From NCBI GenBank assembly GCA_007127575.1, contig SKZC01000410.1:1-10782 (forward strand): 10,782 bases of DNA. Direction: 5' to 3'. This DNA comes from Gemmatimonadota bacterium (lineage in GTDB: Bacteria; Gemmatimonadota; Gemmatimonadetes; Longimicrobiales; Gaopeijiaceae). Positions 1-5,825 of the stretch are shown in pieces. The translations under genes and the position numbers were made by a program. Positions within the stretch are counted from its first letter, which is position 1; each line of letters opens with the position of its first letter. Below the pieces are notes generated by a model that ran no database searches, was not told where the DNA came from, and was given only the letters and a program-made list of their open reading frames with translations.

Positions 1-288
1 GATCTCCTCCAGGACGGACCGCGATGTGCTCAACTGCCGTTCGATGTTGCGAAGCTCGTCGGATACGTTTCGGACCCGGGAGCGAAGGGCATCCATCTCC
101 TGCTGGAGCCGGTTTCGTTCCGACCGCACTTCTTCCAGACGCCGTTGGCTCTCCTGGAGCTCCCGGCGGAGATCCGTTCCCGGCTCCTGGGCGTGAGCAG
201 GAGGCTGCGGGATGGTGAGAAGGACGAGTAGGAGCACCGCTCCACTGGCGACCCGGCCGCTCTCGAGCCGGCGGCGATGTGGGGTCAT
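1..288 (-). CDS. FtsEX-associated murein hydrolase activator, EnvC/PcsB-like (N-terminal 96 codons, partial)
   Basis: This reading frame starts at ATG 286-288 and has no stop before the window edge, so only the first 96 residues are visible. I translated it by hand. Residues 1-33 form a signal peptide: a basic start (MTPHRRRLESGR), a hydrophobic core (AVLLLVLLTI, 17-26) and a cleavage site after AHA (31-33). From about residue 38 the chain is charged and heptad-like (RRELQESQRRLEEV, then RLQQEMDALRSRV), ending inside the window at SVLEEI, which indicates a long coiled coil. A secreted coiled-coil protein directly after ftsX is the expected layout of EnvC (Gram-negative) or PcsB (streptococci), which FtsEX uses to switch on septal peptidoglycan cleavage. 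The catalytic or LytM (M23) domain would lie outside the window and is inferred. It starts one base after the ftsX stop, so translation is probably coupled. Another coiled-coil envelope protein remains possible. Confidence 0.82.
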   Translation of the reverse strand, partial: MTPHRRRLESGRVASGAVLLLVLLTIPQPPAHAQEPGTDLRRELQESQRRLEEVRSERNRLQQEMDALRSRVRNVSDELRNIERQLSTSRSVLEEI

Positions 289-289
289 C

Positions 290-1147
290 TCACACCTCCT
301 GCAGGTAACGTCGCACCGCCAGAGCACTGGAGACGAGTCCGAAAGCGGCTCCCGCCAGGATTCCTCCGGCGACCCAGGGGCCCGGGAGCCACTCCACCGG
401 GAAGAGAAGGTGACCCACCGCCAGGTAGGATGCATAGCTCAGACCCGCCGCCAGCAGCCCGCCCACCAGGCCGGTGAAGATTCCCTCCAGCAGAAACGGA
501 CGCCGGATGAAGCCGTTCGAGGCTCCCACCAGTCGCATGACGTAGATCTCTTCCCGCCGGGCGAAGATGGCGATCCGGATCGCCGTGGCGATGATGAGGG
601 CGGCGACGGCTCCGAATCCGGTCCCCAGGACCCCTGCCGTAATTCCCGAGATTCTCTGTAGCAGGTAGACTCGGTCCACCCATTCCTCGCCGTAGCGGAC
701 GTCCTCCACGAAGGGATAGACCGAGACGTGTTGAGAGATCCGGGAGACCGTTTCGGGATCCCGGGAGCCCGGCGCCAGGGCGATCTCCAGCGACGCGGGA
801 AGGGGGTTCACCTCCAGCCCTGCGAAGAGGTCTTGGAAGTCGGCCAACTGCTCCTGGGCGAGCAGTAGGGCCTCCTCCTTGGAGACGTACCGGACGTCCT
901 CCACTTCCGGAAGGCTTCGCATCTCCTCTTCCGCGATTTCCAGCTCCACGGAGCGGGTGTCGTCCCGGAGATAAGCCACGACCTCCACTCGCTCCTCCAC
1001 CTGGTCCAACGCCACCTGAAGGTTGTGGGCCACGAGGGCGAAGAGCCCAACGACGAAAAGCGCCAGGGCCACCATGGCCGCCGACAGTGCCGTGAGCAGA
1101 GGAGCCCTCCGAATGGCCGCCAGGGCTTCCCGGACGGCATGGGTCAT
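290..1147 (-). CDS. ftsX: Cell division ABC transporter permease FtsX
   Basis: A 285-residue membrane subunit of the FtsEX complex, which passes the FtsE ATPase cycle across the inner membrane to a periplasmic peptidoglycan hydrolase activator at the division site. The topology is typical: a short cytoplasmic N-terminus, TM1 at about 17-41, a periplasmic loop at about 42-165, then TM2 (166-193), TM3 (219-247) and TM4 (257-278). The loop carries NPLPASLEI (114-122), the family's NPLP signature. The cytoplasmic stretch after TM2 (RREEIYVMRLVGAS, 197-210) matches the coupling region of FtsX/MacB-type permeases. The length is close to that of short FtsX proteins. The ATG overlaps the ftsE stop as ATGA, with GGGAG eight bases upstream, indicating coupled synthesis with ftsE. 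The putative activator follows one base after the stop. Confidence 0.95.
   Translation of the reverse strand: MTHAVREALAAIRRAPLLTALSAAMVALALFVVGLFALVAHNLQVALDQVEERVEVVAYLRDDTRSVELEIAEEEMRSLPEVEDVRYVSKEEALLLAQEQLADFQDLFAGLEVNPLPASLEIALAPGSRDPETVSRISQHVSVYPFVEDVRYGEEWVDRVYLLQRISGITAGVLGTGFGAVAALIIATAIRIAIFARREEIYVMRLVGASNGFIRRPFLLEGIFTGLVGGLLAAGLSYASYLAVGHLLFPVEWLPGPWVAGGILAGAAFGLVSSALAVRRYLQEV
294..300 (-). promoter_or_regulatory. Ribosome binding site for the EnvC-like gene
   Basis: The minus strand reads AGGAGGT, five bases before the ATG at 286-288. It lies inside the last codons of ftsX. This near-perfect Shine-Dalgarno site settles both the frame and the start of the partial gene at the left edge, which is otherwise easy to miss because its stop is outside the window. 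Confidence 0.8.
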
Positions 1148-1857
1148 GCGCCATTCTCCCGGGAGTCGTAGACCAGGCGACCCTCGTCCAGCTCCAGAAC
1201 CCGAACCGCTGGGAAGGCGCGGATGAGGTCCAGGTCGTGGGTGGCCATGAGGACCGACATTCCCGAGGCGTTGAGCTCTCGGAAGAGCTCCAGGATCCCC
1301 CGAGCGGCCCGCTCGTCCAAATTCCCCGATGGCTCGTCGGCCAGGAGGACCAGGGGCTCGGTGGCCAGGGCCCGGGCGATGGCCACCCGTTGCTGTTCCC
1401 CCCCCGACAACTCTGTGGGGAGAGAGCTTAGCTTTGCGCTCAGGCCCACCTGGGCCAGAAGTCGTTGGGCCCGGTGGTGAAGCTGGCCGCGAGGGGTTCC
1501 GGTCACTTCCAGGGCGAACGCCACGTTCTCAAGGGCGGTCCGCCCCGGGAGCAGTCGGAAATCCTGGAACACCATCCCCGCCCGGCGCCGAAGCTTCCAC
1601 ACTTCTCTCGCGGACGTAAGGGCTGACGAGAACCCGCTCACCCTGACCTCTCCGTGGGTGGGGCGGTCCGCCATGTGCACGAGGCGGAGGGTCGTGGACT
1701 TTCCCGAACCGGAGTGGCCGGTGAGGAAGACGAACTCCCCCTTCGCGACGTGGAAGGAGACTTCCTTCAGGGCGGCTCCGTGCCGCGGGTACTCCTTGGT
1801 TACGTCGGTGAGCTTGATCACGGGTGGCAGGGCGCCGGGGAAGGAGGATCGGACCAA
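1144..1857 (-). CDS. ftsE: Cell division ATP-binding protein FtsE
   Basis: The cytoplasmic ABC ATPase partner of FtsX. All nucleotide-binding motifs are intact, numbered from the TTG start: Walker A GHSGSGKST (47-55), Q-loop VFQDF (96-100), signature LSGGEQQR (150-157), Walker B VLLADEP (170-176) followed by the D-loop SGNLD (177-181), and the switch histidine in ATHD (205-208). The compact size (237 residues) and direct overlap with ftsX separate it from LolD/MacB-type exporter ATPases. The start is uncertain. TTG 1855-1857 lies 18 nt after the pdxA stop, but GGAGG directly abuts it with no spacer. GTG 1819-1821 gives the family-typical N-terminus (VIKLTDVTKEY) and a 225-residue protein, but has no visible ribosome binding site. 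I keep the longer form in the coordinates and regard the GTG as equally likely. Confidence 0.94.
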   Translation of the reverse strand: MVRSSFPGALPPVIKLTDVTKEYPRHGAALKEVSFHVAKGEFVFLTGHSGSGKSTTLRLVHMADRPTHGEVRVSGFSSALTSAREVWKLRRRAGMVFQDFRLLPGRTALENVAFALEVTGTPRGQLHHRAQRLLAQVGLSAKLSSLPTELSGGEQQRVAIARALATEPLVLLADEPSGNLDERAARGILELFRELNASGMSVLMATHDLDLIRAFPAVRVLELDEGRLVYDSRENGA

Positions 1858-1875
1858 CCTCCGACGGGCGAGAAT

Positions 1876-2835
1876 CTACCCGGGCTGCACCAGGGTGTCA
1901 AAACGATGGCGGGCCAGACGGGTAGCCAGGAGAAGGGCCTGGTAGGTGGATTCCCAGCGAGCCGTCCCCCGACCCACTTGATCGAAGGCGGTTCCATGGT
2001 CCGGGGAGGTCCTGGGAAAGGGAAGTCCCAGGGTGACGTTCACCCCCCCTCCGAAGGTCACGGACTTAAAGGCTGCCATTCCCACATCGTGATAGGGGGC
2101 CACGACGGCATGGAACTCCCCGTCCAGGGCCCGGCGGAATACCGTGTCGGCCGGAACGGGACCGGTAACGGAGACTCCCGCGTTTCGGAGCTCCTGCACG
2201 GCGGGAGTCATGACTCGAGCTTCCTCGTCTCCGAACAGACCCCCGTCCGACGCATGGGGGTTCAGGGCGCACAGGGCGATTCGGGGCTCGGCGATTTCCC
2301 ACCCACTCTGAAGGGCCTGGTGGAGGAGCTCCATCTGTCGGACGAGCCGTTCCGTGGTGACGGCCTGAACCACGTCTCGCAGGGGCAGGTGGGTGGTGGC
2401 CAGCAGGACCCGGAGGGTGGGCGACGCGTCGTTCCCTTCCGAGCACATGAGCATCCCAACCTCTCGGGCCCCAGTCAGCTCCTGCAGGAGCTCCGTGTGC
2501 CCGGGGACGGGGCAACCGGCGTCCCGCAAGGCGGGTTTGTGCGCGGGTCCGGTGACGAAACCATGGATCCGACCTTCCTCGGAGAGCTCCACCGCCCGCT
2601 GGATGGCGGCCAGGGTGGCCCGCCCGGCTCCCGCCTGGGAGCCGTCCCACCCTTCCACCGGCTCGAAGGGAACCTGGGGGATCTCCGCCGAAGGGGGGCC
2701 AAGGATCAGCAGGTCTTCGGGGGCTACCAATCCTGTCCTCAGGGCATGCGACACCGCACCAGCGATGACTTCGGGGCCGATTCCTCGAGGGTCTCCAGCC
2801 GTGAGTGCGACGCGAACCCGGTTCGACGGCGTCAG
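1876..2835 (-). CDS. pdxA: 4-hydroxythreonine-4-phosphate dehydrogenase PdxA (apparent CTG start)
   Basis: An NAD-dependent oxidative decarboxylase of the DXP-dependent pyridoxal 5'-phosphate pathway. Its product is used by PdxJ. With the CTG at 2833-2835 as start, it has 319 residues, close to E. coli PdxA (329). Family motifs are present: GDPRGIGPEV (14-23), GHTE (112-115), and the three metal-ligand histidines in TTHLPLRD (His149), NPHA (His194) and YHD (His249), plus RTSPDHGTA. YHDVG replaces the common YHDQG. The first ATG/GTG/TTG codon in frame is GTG 2754, which would delete the GDP-x-GIGPE element. No such codon occurs in the roughly 60 bases upstream that I checked either. The CTG has GGAGGT six bases upstream and shares bases with the surA stop (CTGA). 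A PdxA2-type 4-phosphothreonate dehydrogenase is an alternative, but the surA linkage favours genuine PdxA. Confidence 0.93.
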   Translation of the reverse strand: MTPSNRVRVALTAGDPRGIGPEVIAGAVSHALRTGLVAPEDLLILGPPSAEIPQVPFEPVEGWDGSQAGAGRATLAAIQRAVELSEEGRIHGFVTGPAHKPALRDAGCPVPGHTELLQELTGAREVGMLMCSEGNDASPTLRVLLATTHLPLRDVVQAVTTERLVRQMELLHQALQSGWEIAEPRIALCALNPHASDGGLFGDEEARVMTPAVQELRNAGVSVTGPVPADTVFRRALDGEFHAVVAPYHDVGMAAFKSVTFGGGVNVTLGLPFPRTSPDHGTAFDQVGRGTARWESTYQALLLATRLARHRFDTLVQPG

Positions 2836-4172
2836 AAGCGGACCTCCACGAACGTCCGTTCCCGAAGCTCTTGCAGGAGCTGCTCCTCCAGCTTCTCCAT
2901 GCGGAGTCGTTCCTGGACCTCGCTCCGCACGTCCTCGAAGGTGTATTCCCCTTCGTCCCGAAGCTCCGCCACCTGGATTACCGAGAAGGTGGGCTGGCCC
3001 TGGAGCTCGAAGCTCACCGGTCCCAGGATCTCACCCTGCTGTGCGCCCTGCAGGGCATCACTCAACCCGGAGGGCAGCTCACCCAGCTGGTCCATGGGGA
3101 GGGAGAGGGAGTCGGGGATGCCGGCCCCTCCGTGCTCCCTGGCCAGCTCCTGGATAGATCTGCCGGCCTCCACCTGCTCCCGGACCTCCTCCGCGGTGCG
3201 TCGGGCTCTCTCGATGTCCTCGTCTCCGGTCTCCGCCGAGATGAGGATGTGATGGATCATTCGCTCCGCCCCCCGAACCCGCTCCACCTTGATGATGTGG
3301 GCGCCGAAGGGGCTGTCCACTACATCGCTCACGGCACCTTCAGGTAAAGCGAACGCGGCGTCCTCGAACTCCGGAACGAGTCCGTCCCCTCGCCGATACC
3401 ACCCCAGCTCCCCTCCCTGGGGGCGAGATCCAGGGTCTTGGGAGAATTGCCGAGCCAGGTCGGCGAAGTCCCCGCCTCCACGAACCATATCGAGAATTCT
3501 CTGCGCCTCCTCCCGGGCCTCCGCCGTGGCCTCCGAAGACGGCTCCGGCTGGATGACGACGTGGCGGAAGGAAATGGTGGCCGGACGGGCCTCGAGCTGT
3601 TCCCGATTCGCTTCGTAAAACGCTCTCATCTCCTCCTCGTCCACCAGGACGCCACCGGCTCGCTGCTGCTGGAGCTCGAAGTACCGCTGAAAGAGCATTT
3701 GCTGGCGGATCTGGCTGCGGAGTTGGGAACGGAACGCGGTAAGAGTCAGGCCCTGCTGGGTCAAAGCATCCTGGAGGGCCGACTGGCTCCCGAAGGCCTG
3801 AACCCGCTCCTGCATCGCCTGGTCCAAGGCTTCCTCGACTCGCCCCTCCGGGACCACGATGGTGGTATCCCGGAGAGCCGCCTGGAGAATGAGCTGCTGA
3901 TCCACCAGGTCGTCCAGCACGCTCCGGCGGAGCTGGTCCAGCTCCGTCGGGTCCGAAGGGAGGTTCGCTCCGGTGGCTTGCATCTGAGCCAGGTGCTCCT
4001 CCACCTGACTCCAGAGGACGATGGAGTCTCCCACCACGGCCAGTACGCGGTCCACCATCTCCGGCTCGCCTTCCGCCAGCGCTAGCCCCGGCTCCTGACC
4101 CACCCCCAGGCTGGGGGTCCCCAGGATCAGAATGGCGGTGACGACGATGGGAAGATGGAATCGCTTCTGCAT
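2832..4172 (-). CDS. surA: SurA-like periplasmic chaperone and peptidyl-prolyl isomerase
   Basis: A 446-residue secreted foldase expected to escort unfolded outer-membrane proteins through the periplasm. Residues 1-25 are a signal peptide (MQKRFHLPIVVTAILILG, cleavage near GVGQ). Residues 38-165 form the SurA N-terminal chaperone region, opening with the typical VDRVLAVVGDSIVLWSQV. A first parvulin (PpiC) domain at about 199-298 keeps both conserved histidines (FRHVVI, His204; GAHIIKVE, His292) and the GGELGW and VPEFEDAAF motifs. A second, divergent parvulin-like repeat at about 304-404 begins HHILIS but lacks the GG-x-LG motif and the second histidine, so it is probably inactive. A C-terminal helix (405-440) would pack on the N-domain. 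ATG 4170-4172 has AGAGG five bases upstream. The gene follows a hairpin and an A/T-rich patch and may open a new transcription unit; pdxA overlaps its stop. Confidence 0.9.
   Translation of the reverse strand: MQKRFHLPIVVTAILILGTPSLGVGQEPGLALAEGEPEMVDRVLAVVGDSIVLWSQVEEHLAQMQATGANLPSDPTELDQLRRSVLDDLVDQQLILQAALRDTTIVVPEGRVEEALDQAMQERVQAFGSQSALQDALTQQGLTLTAFRSQLRSQIRQQMLFQRYFELQQQRAGGVLVDEEEMRAFYEANREQLEARPATISFRHVVIQPEPSSEATAEAREEAQRILDMVRGGGDFADLARQFSQDPGSRPQGGELGWYRRGDGLVPEFEDAAFALPEGAVSDVVDSPFGAHIIKVERVRGAERMIHHILISAETGDEDIERARRTAEEVREQVEAGRSIQELAREHGGAGIPDSLSLPMDQLGELPSGLSDALQGAQQGEILGPVSFELQGQPTFSVIQVAELRDEGEYTFEDVRSEVQERLRMEKLEEQLLQELRERTFVEVRF
2842..2847 (-). promoter_or_regulatory. Ribosome binding site deciding the pdxA CTG start
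   Basis: The minus strand reads GGAGGT, then the six-base spacer CCGCTT, then CTG. The site lies within the final codons of surA. It is the strongest Shine-Dalgarno match near this junction, and neither ATG, GTG nor TTG follows it at a usable distance in any useful frame. It is the main support for initiation at CTG 2833-2835. Confidence 0.7.
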
Positions 4173-4234
4173 GGAAACCTCTTTCGAAGGGCGTAGTGGC
4201 CCGGGGGAGGGGATGGACGGATCCCCGCTACTTC

Positions 4235-4250
4235 CTTAACAAACTCTTAA
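4235..4250 (-). promoter_or_regulatory. Possible promoter/operator for surA: paired TTAAG boxes
   Basis: On the minus strand two identical TTAAG boxes start 11 bp apart (TTAAGAGTTTGTTAAG), in the only clearly A/T-rich patch of an otherwise G/C-rich window and about 63-78 bases before the surA ATG. One-helical-turn spacing of direct repeats is typical of winged-helix response regulator sites, and TTTAAG is a partial match to a -10 element. No good -35 partner is visible, so a promoter here is inferred from composition and position only. Confidence 0.35.
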
Positions 4251-4255
4251 ACCAC

Positions 4256-4292
4256 GGGCGGAAACGGGGTTCCTGACTCCCCCCTTCCGCCC
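4256..4292 (-). terminator. Strong hairpin after the parvulin lipoprotein gene, probable terminator
   Basis: Perfect 8-bp arms GGGCGGAA and TTCCGCCC (4285-4292 and 4256-4263) enclose a 2x2 internal loop, a further 4-bp G:C stem (4266-4269 with 4279-4282) and a nine-base loop. It begins ten bases after the stop codon at 4303. On the transcribed strand it is followed by GTGGTTTAAGAGTTTG, which is T-rich but not a clean U-tract. It may therefore act as a partial terminator, a processing site or a 3'-end stabiliser. It separates the mfd unit from surA. Confidence 0.6.
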
Positions 4293-4302
4293 TCGTGGGG
4301 GC

Positions 4303-5808
4303 TCAATCCCTCCCGGGATCGTCGGGCTGGGGGTCCGGCTGTATCTCCGGTTCCACACCCGGCTCCTCCGGTGTGGGCATCATTTCCTCCAAATCCATTT
4401 CCAGCGGCACGTCCTGAGCCGGATCGTCACCTCGGAGGGCCTGGATCCGTTCCACCACCTGTGGATAGGACTCGGTCCGGATCTGCGCCCCGAACTGGCG
4501 CCTCAGGGGAAGACCCAGCTCCGCCATGGGGGTCACGTTCTGGGCGCCTGAAATGATGCCCTCCAGGATCTCGCGGACCGCTCGCTCTACCGCTTCTGCG
4601 TCCGACTCCCCAGGCTCCGGCTCCAGGTTCGCCAGGCCCAACATTTGAGCCGCATCCCGGTAGCCCTGAAGGAGCTCTTCCCGGATCCGATCCACTTCGT
4701 CATCAGGTACCGAAAGGCCCTGCTCCACCGCCTCAGCCTTGAGCAGCTCCACCCGGGTCAGGTTCCGGATCATCCCTTCGATCTGGTCGTCCGGCGCACC
4801 GGCGATTTGCTCCATGATCCCTTGGGGTTGGCCTCCCAGGAAGTCACGGAACTGAGCGGCGGTGTAACTCCCCCCTTCATACTCGGCCAAGGCGCGGTTC
4901 GCTGCTCGCCCCGAAAGGCGTTCAGTTGGATTGTCCGCGAGTTCTCGCACGATTTCGAAGGCCTCGTCAGTGACCTGAATATTGGCGGGCTCCTCGATCC
5001 CGGCGACGTAGATGGACTCGGCCCGCATGGTCCGCTCCATCTGAATCTCCTCCAGGAGCTGATCTCGAAAGTCCTCCAGGGTCGAGCTTCTCCGTTCCTC
5101 CAGCCGGATGATGTGGTAGCCGAAGGGGGATTGGACCACCGGACTCACCTCACCCGGGTCGAGCGCGAATGCGGCGTCTTCGAACTCCGGCACCATCATC
5201 CCCCGCTCAAAGAATCCCAGGTCTCCTCCCTGGACTGCGCTCCCTGGATCATCGCTGTGCTCCCGGGCCAGATCCTCGAAGCTCGCCCCTGCCAGGATTC
5301 GTCCCCTGAGGTCCTCCGCTTCCGCCTCCAGCTCCTCCAGCTCTTCCGGGTCGCCATTGGCCGGAGTGGCCAGAAGGATATGGCGGGCCCGAACCTGTTC
5401 CCCAGGCGGGTCCGCCTCGAACGCCTCTCTCAGTTCTTCCTCCGTGACCACGGAATCCACCTGGATCACCTCGTCGCGAAGGAGGAACACCAGCTCCTGG
5501 TCGAGTTGCTGCTGTAGCAAGGGCTCCAGATCCAGTCCGGAGAGCTCCGGGTCCCTGATCAGAGCCAAGCCCAGGAGGGTGTAGTCCACCCAAAGTTCGC
5601 CCAGTGCGGCCACCACGTCCGGAGAATTGGGCAGGTCGGGGGCCTGAGCGATGAGTTCAGCCGCTTCGTCCACGGTGAGCTGCAGCTCACCGACGGACGC
5701 CACGACATCGTCGGGGAGAGGGCGGTCTCCACCGCAGGCCACCATCAGCAGGGGTAAGGTGAAAAGGATGCCTAGCTTCGTGCGGCTTTTGCGTTCCATA
5801 GTCTTCAA
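4303..5808 (-). CDS. Parvulin-type peptidyl-prolyl isomerase lipoprotein (PrsA/PpiC-like)
   Basis: A 501-residue secreted foldase. The N-terminus has a basic region, a hydrophobic core (LGILFTLPL) and a lipobox ending LMVAC, so Cys25 would be lipidated. Gly26 at +2, rather than Asp, predicts outer-membrane sorting in a diderm. A helical SurA/PrsA-type region (about 32-135) precedes one parvulin domain (about 139-238) with both conserved histidines (ARHILL, His143; GYHIIRLEE, His232) and the GGDLGFF and VPEFEDAAFAL motifs. A long helical region (240-455) follows, then an unusual acidic, proline-rich tail (about 460-501). The start is taken at TTG 5806-5808 because AGGAG lies six bases upstream. 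ATG 5797-5799 is in frame but fifteen bases away. The gene follows mfd by 17 nt and is probably co-transcribed with it. Its substrates are unknown; it may back up the SurA protein encoded next. Confidence 0.9.
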   Translation of the reverse strand: MKTMERKSRTKLGILFTLPLLMVACGGDRPLPDDVVASVGELQLTVDEAAELIAQAPDLPNSPDVVAALGELWVDYTLLGLALIRDPELSGLDLEPLLQQQLDQELVFLLRDEVIQVDSVVTEEELREAFEADPPGEQVRARHILLATPANGDPEELEELEAEAEDLRGRILAGASFEDLAREHSDDPGSAVQGGDLGFFERGMMVPEFEDAAFALDPGEVSPVVQSPFGYHIIRLEERRSSTLEDFRDQLLEEIQMERTMRAESIYVAGIEEPANIQVTDEAFEIVRELADNPTERLSGRAANRALAEYEGGSYTAAQFRDFLGGQPQGIMEQIAGAPDDQIEGMIRNLTRVELLKAEAVEQGLSVPDDEVDRIREELLQGYRDAAQMLGLANLEPEPGESDAEAVERAVREILEGIISGAQNVTPMAELGLPLRRQFGAQIRTESYPQVVERIQALRGDDPAQDVPLEMDLEEMMPTPEEPGVEPEIQPDPQPDDPGRD

Positions 5809-5814
5809 GAGCTA

Positions 5815-5819
5815 CTCCT
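5815..5819 (-). promoter_or_regulatory. Ribosome binding site favouring a TTG start for the parvulin lipoprotein
   Basis: AGGAG on the minus strand, in the 17-nt gap after the mfd stop, is six bases from TTG 5806-5808 and fifteen from the in-frame ATG 5797-5799. The spacing supports the TTG, which adds only three residues ahead of the signal peptide. Confidence 0.6.
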
Positions 5820-5825
5820 ATCGGT

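Noticed and set aside
30..245. A 71-codon minus-strand frame at the left edge
   Set aside because: It runs in a different phase from the signal-peptide plus coiled-coil frame, which has the good ribosome binding site and the right neighbour; the translation is compositionally random.
285..1154. A 289-codon minus-strand frame overlapping all of ftsX in another phase
   Set aside because: The translation is Gly/Arg/Pro-rich with no membrane segments, whereas the ftsX frame has four membrane helices and NPLPASLEI.
1654..3252. A 532-codon open frame on the plus strand
   Set aside because: It is antisense to ftsE, pdxA and surA, all with intact family motifs. Its translation is low-complexity Gly/Arg/Ser-rich with no recognisable domain, as expected for a shadow frame in high-G+C DNA.
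4265..4273. A GGAACC box on the minus strand upstream of surA, resembling an ECF/RpoE -35 element (RpoE controls surA in E. coli)
   Set aside because: It lies inside the loop and inner stem of the hairpin and I see no convincing -10 partner at the right spacing.
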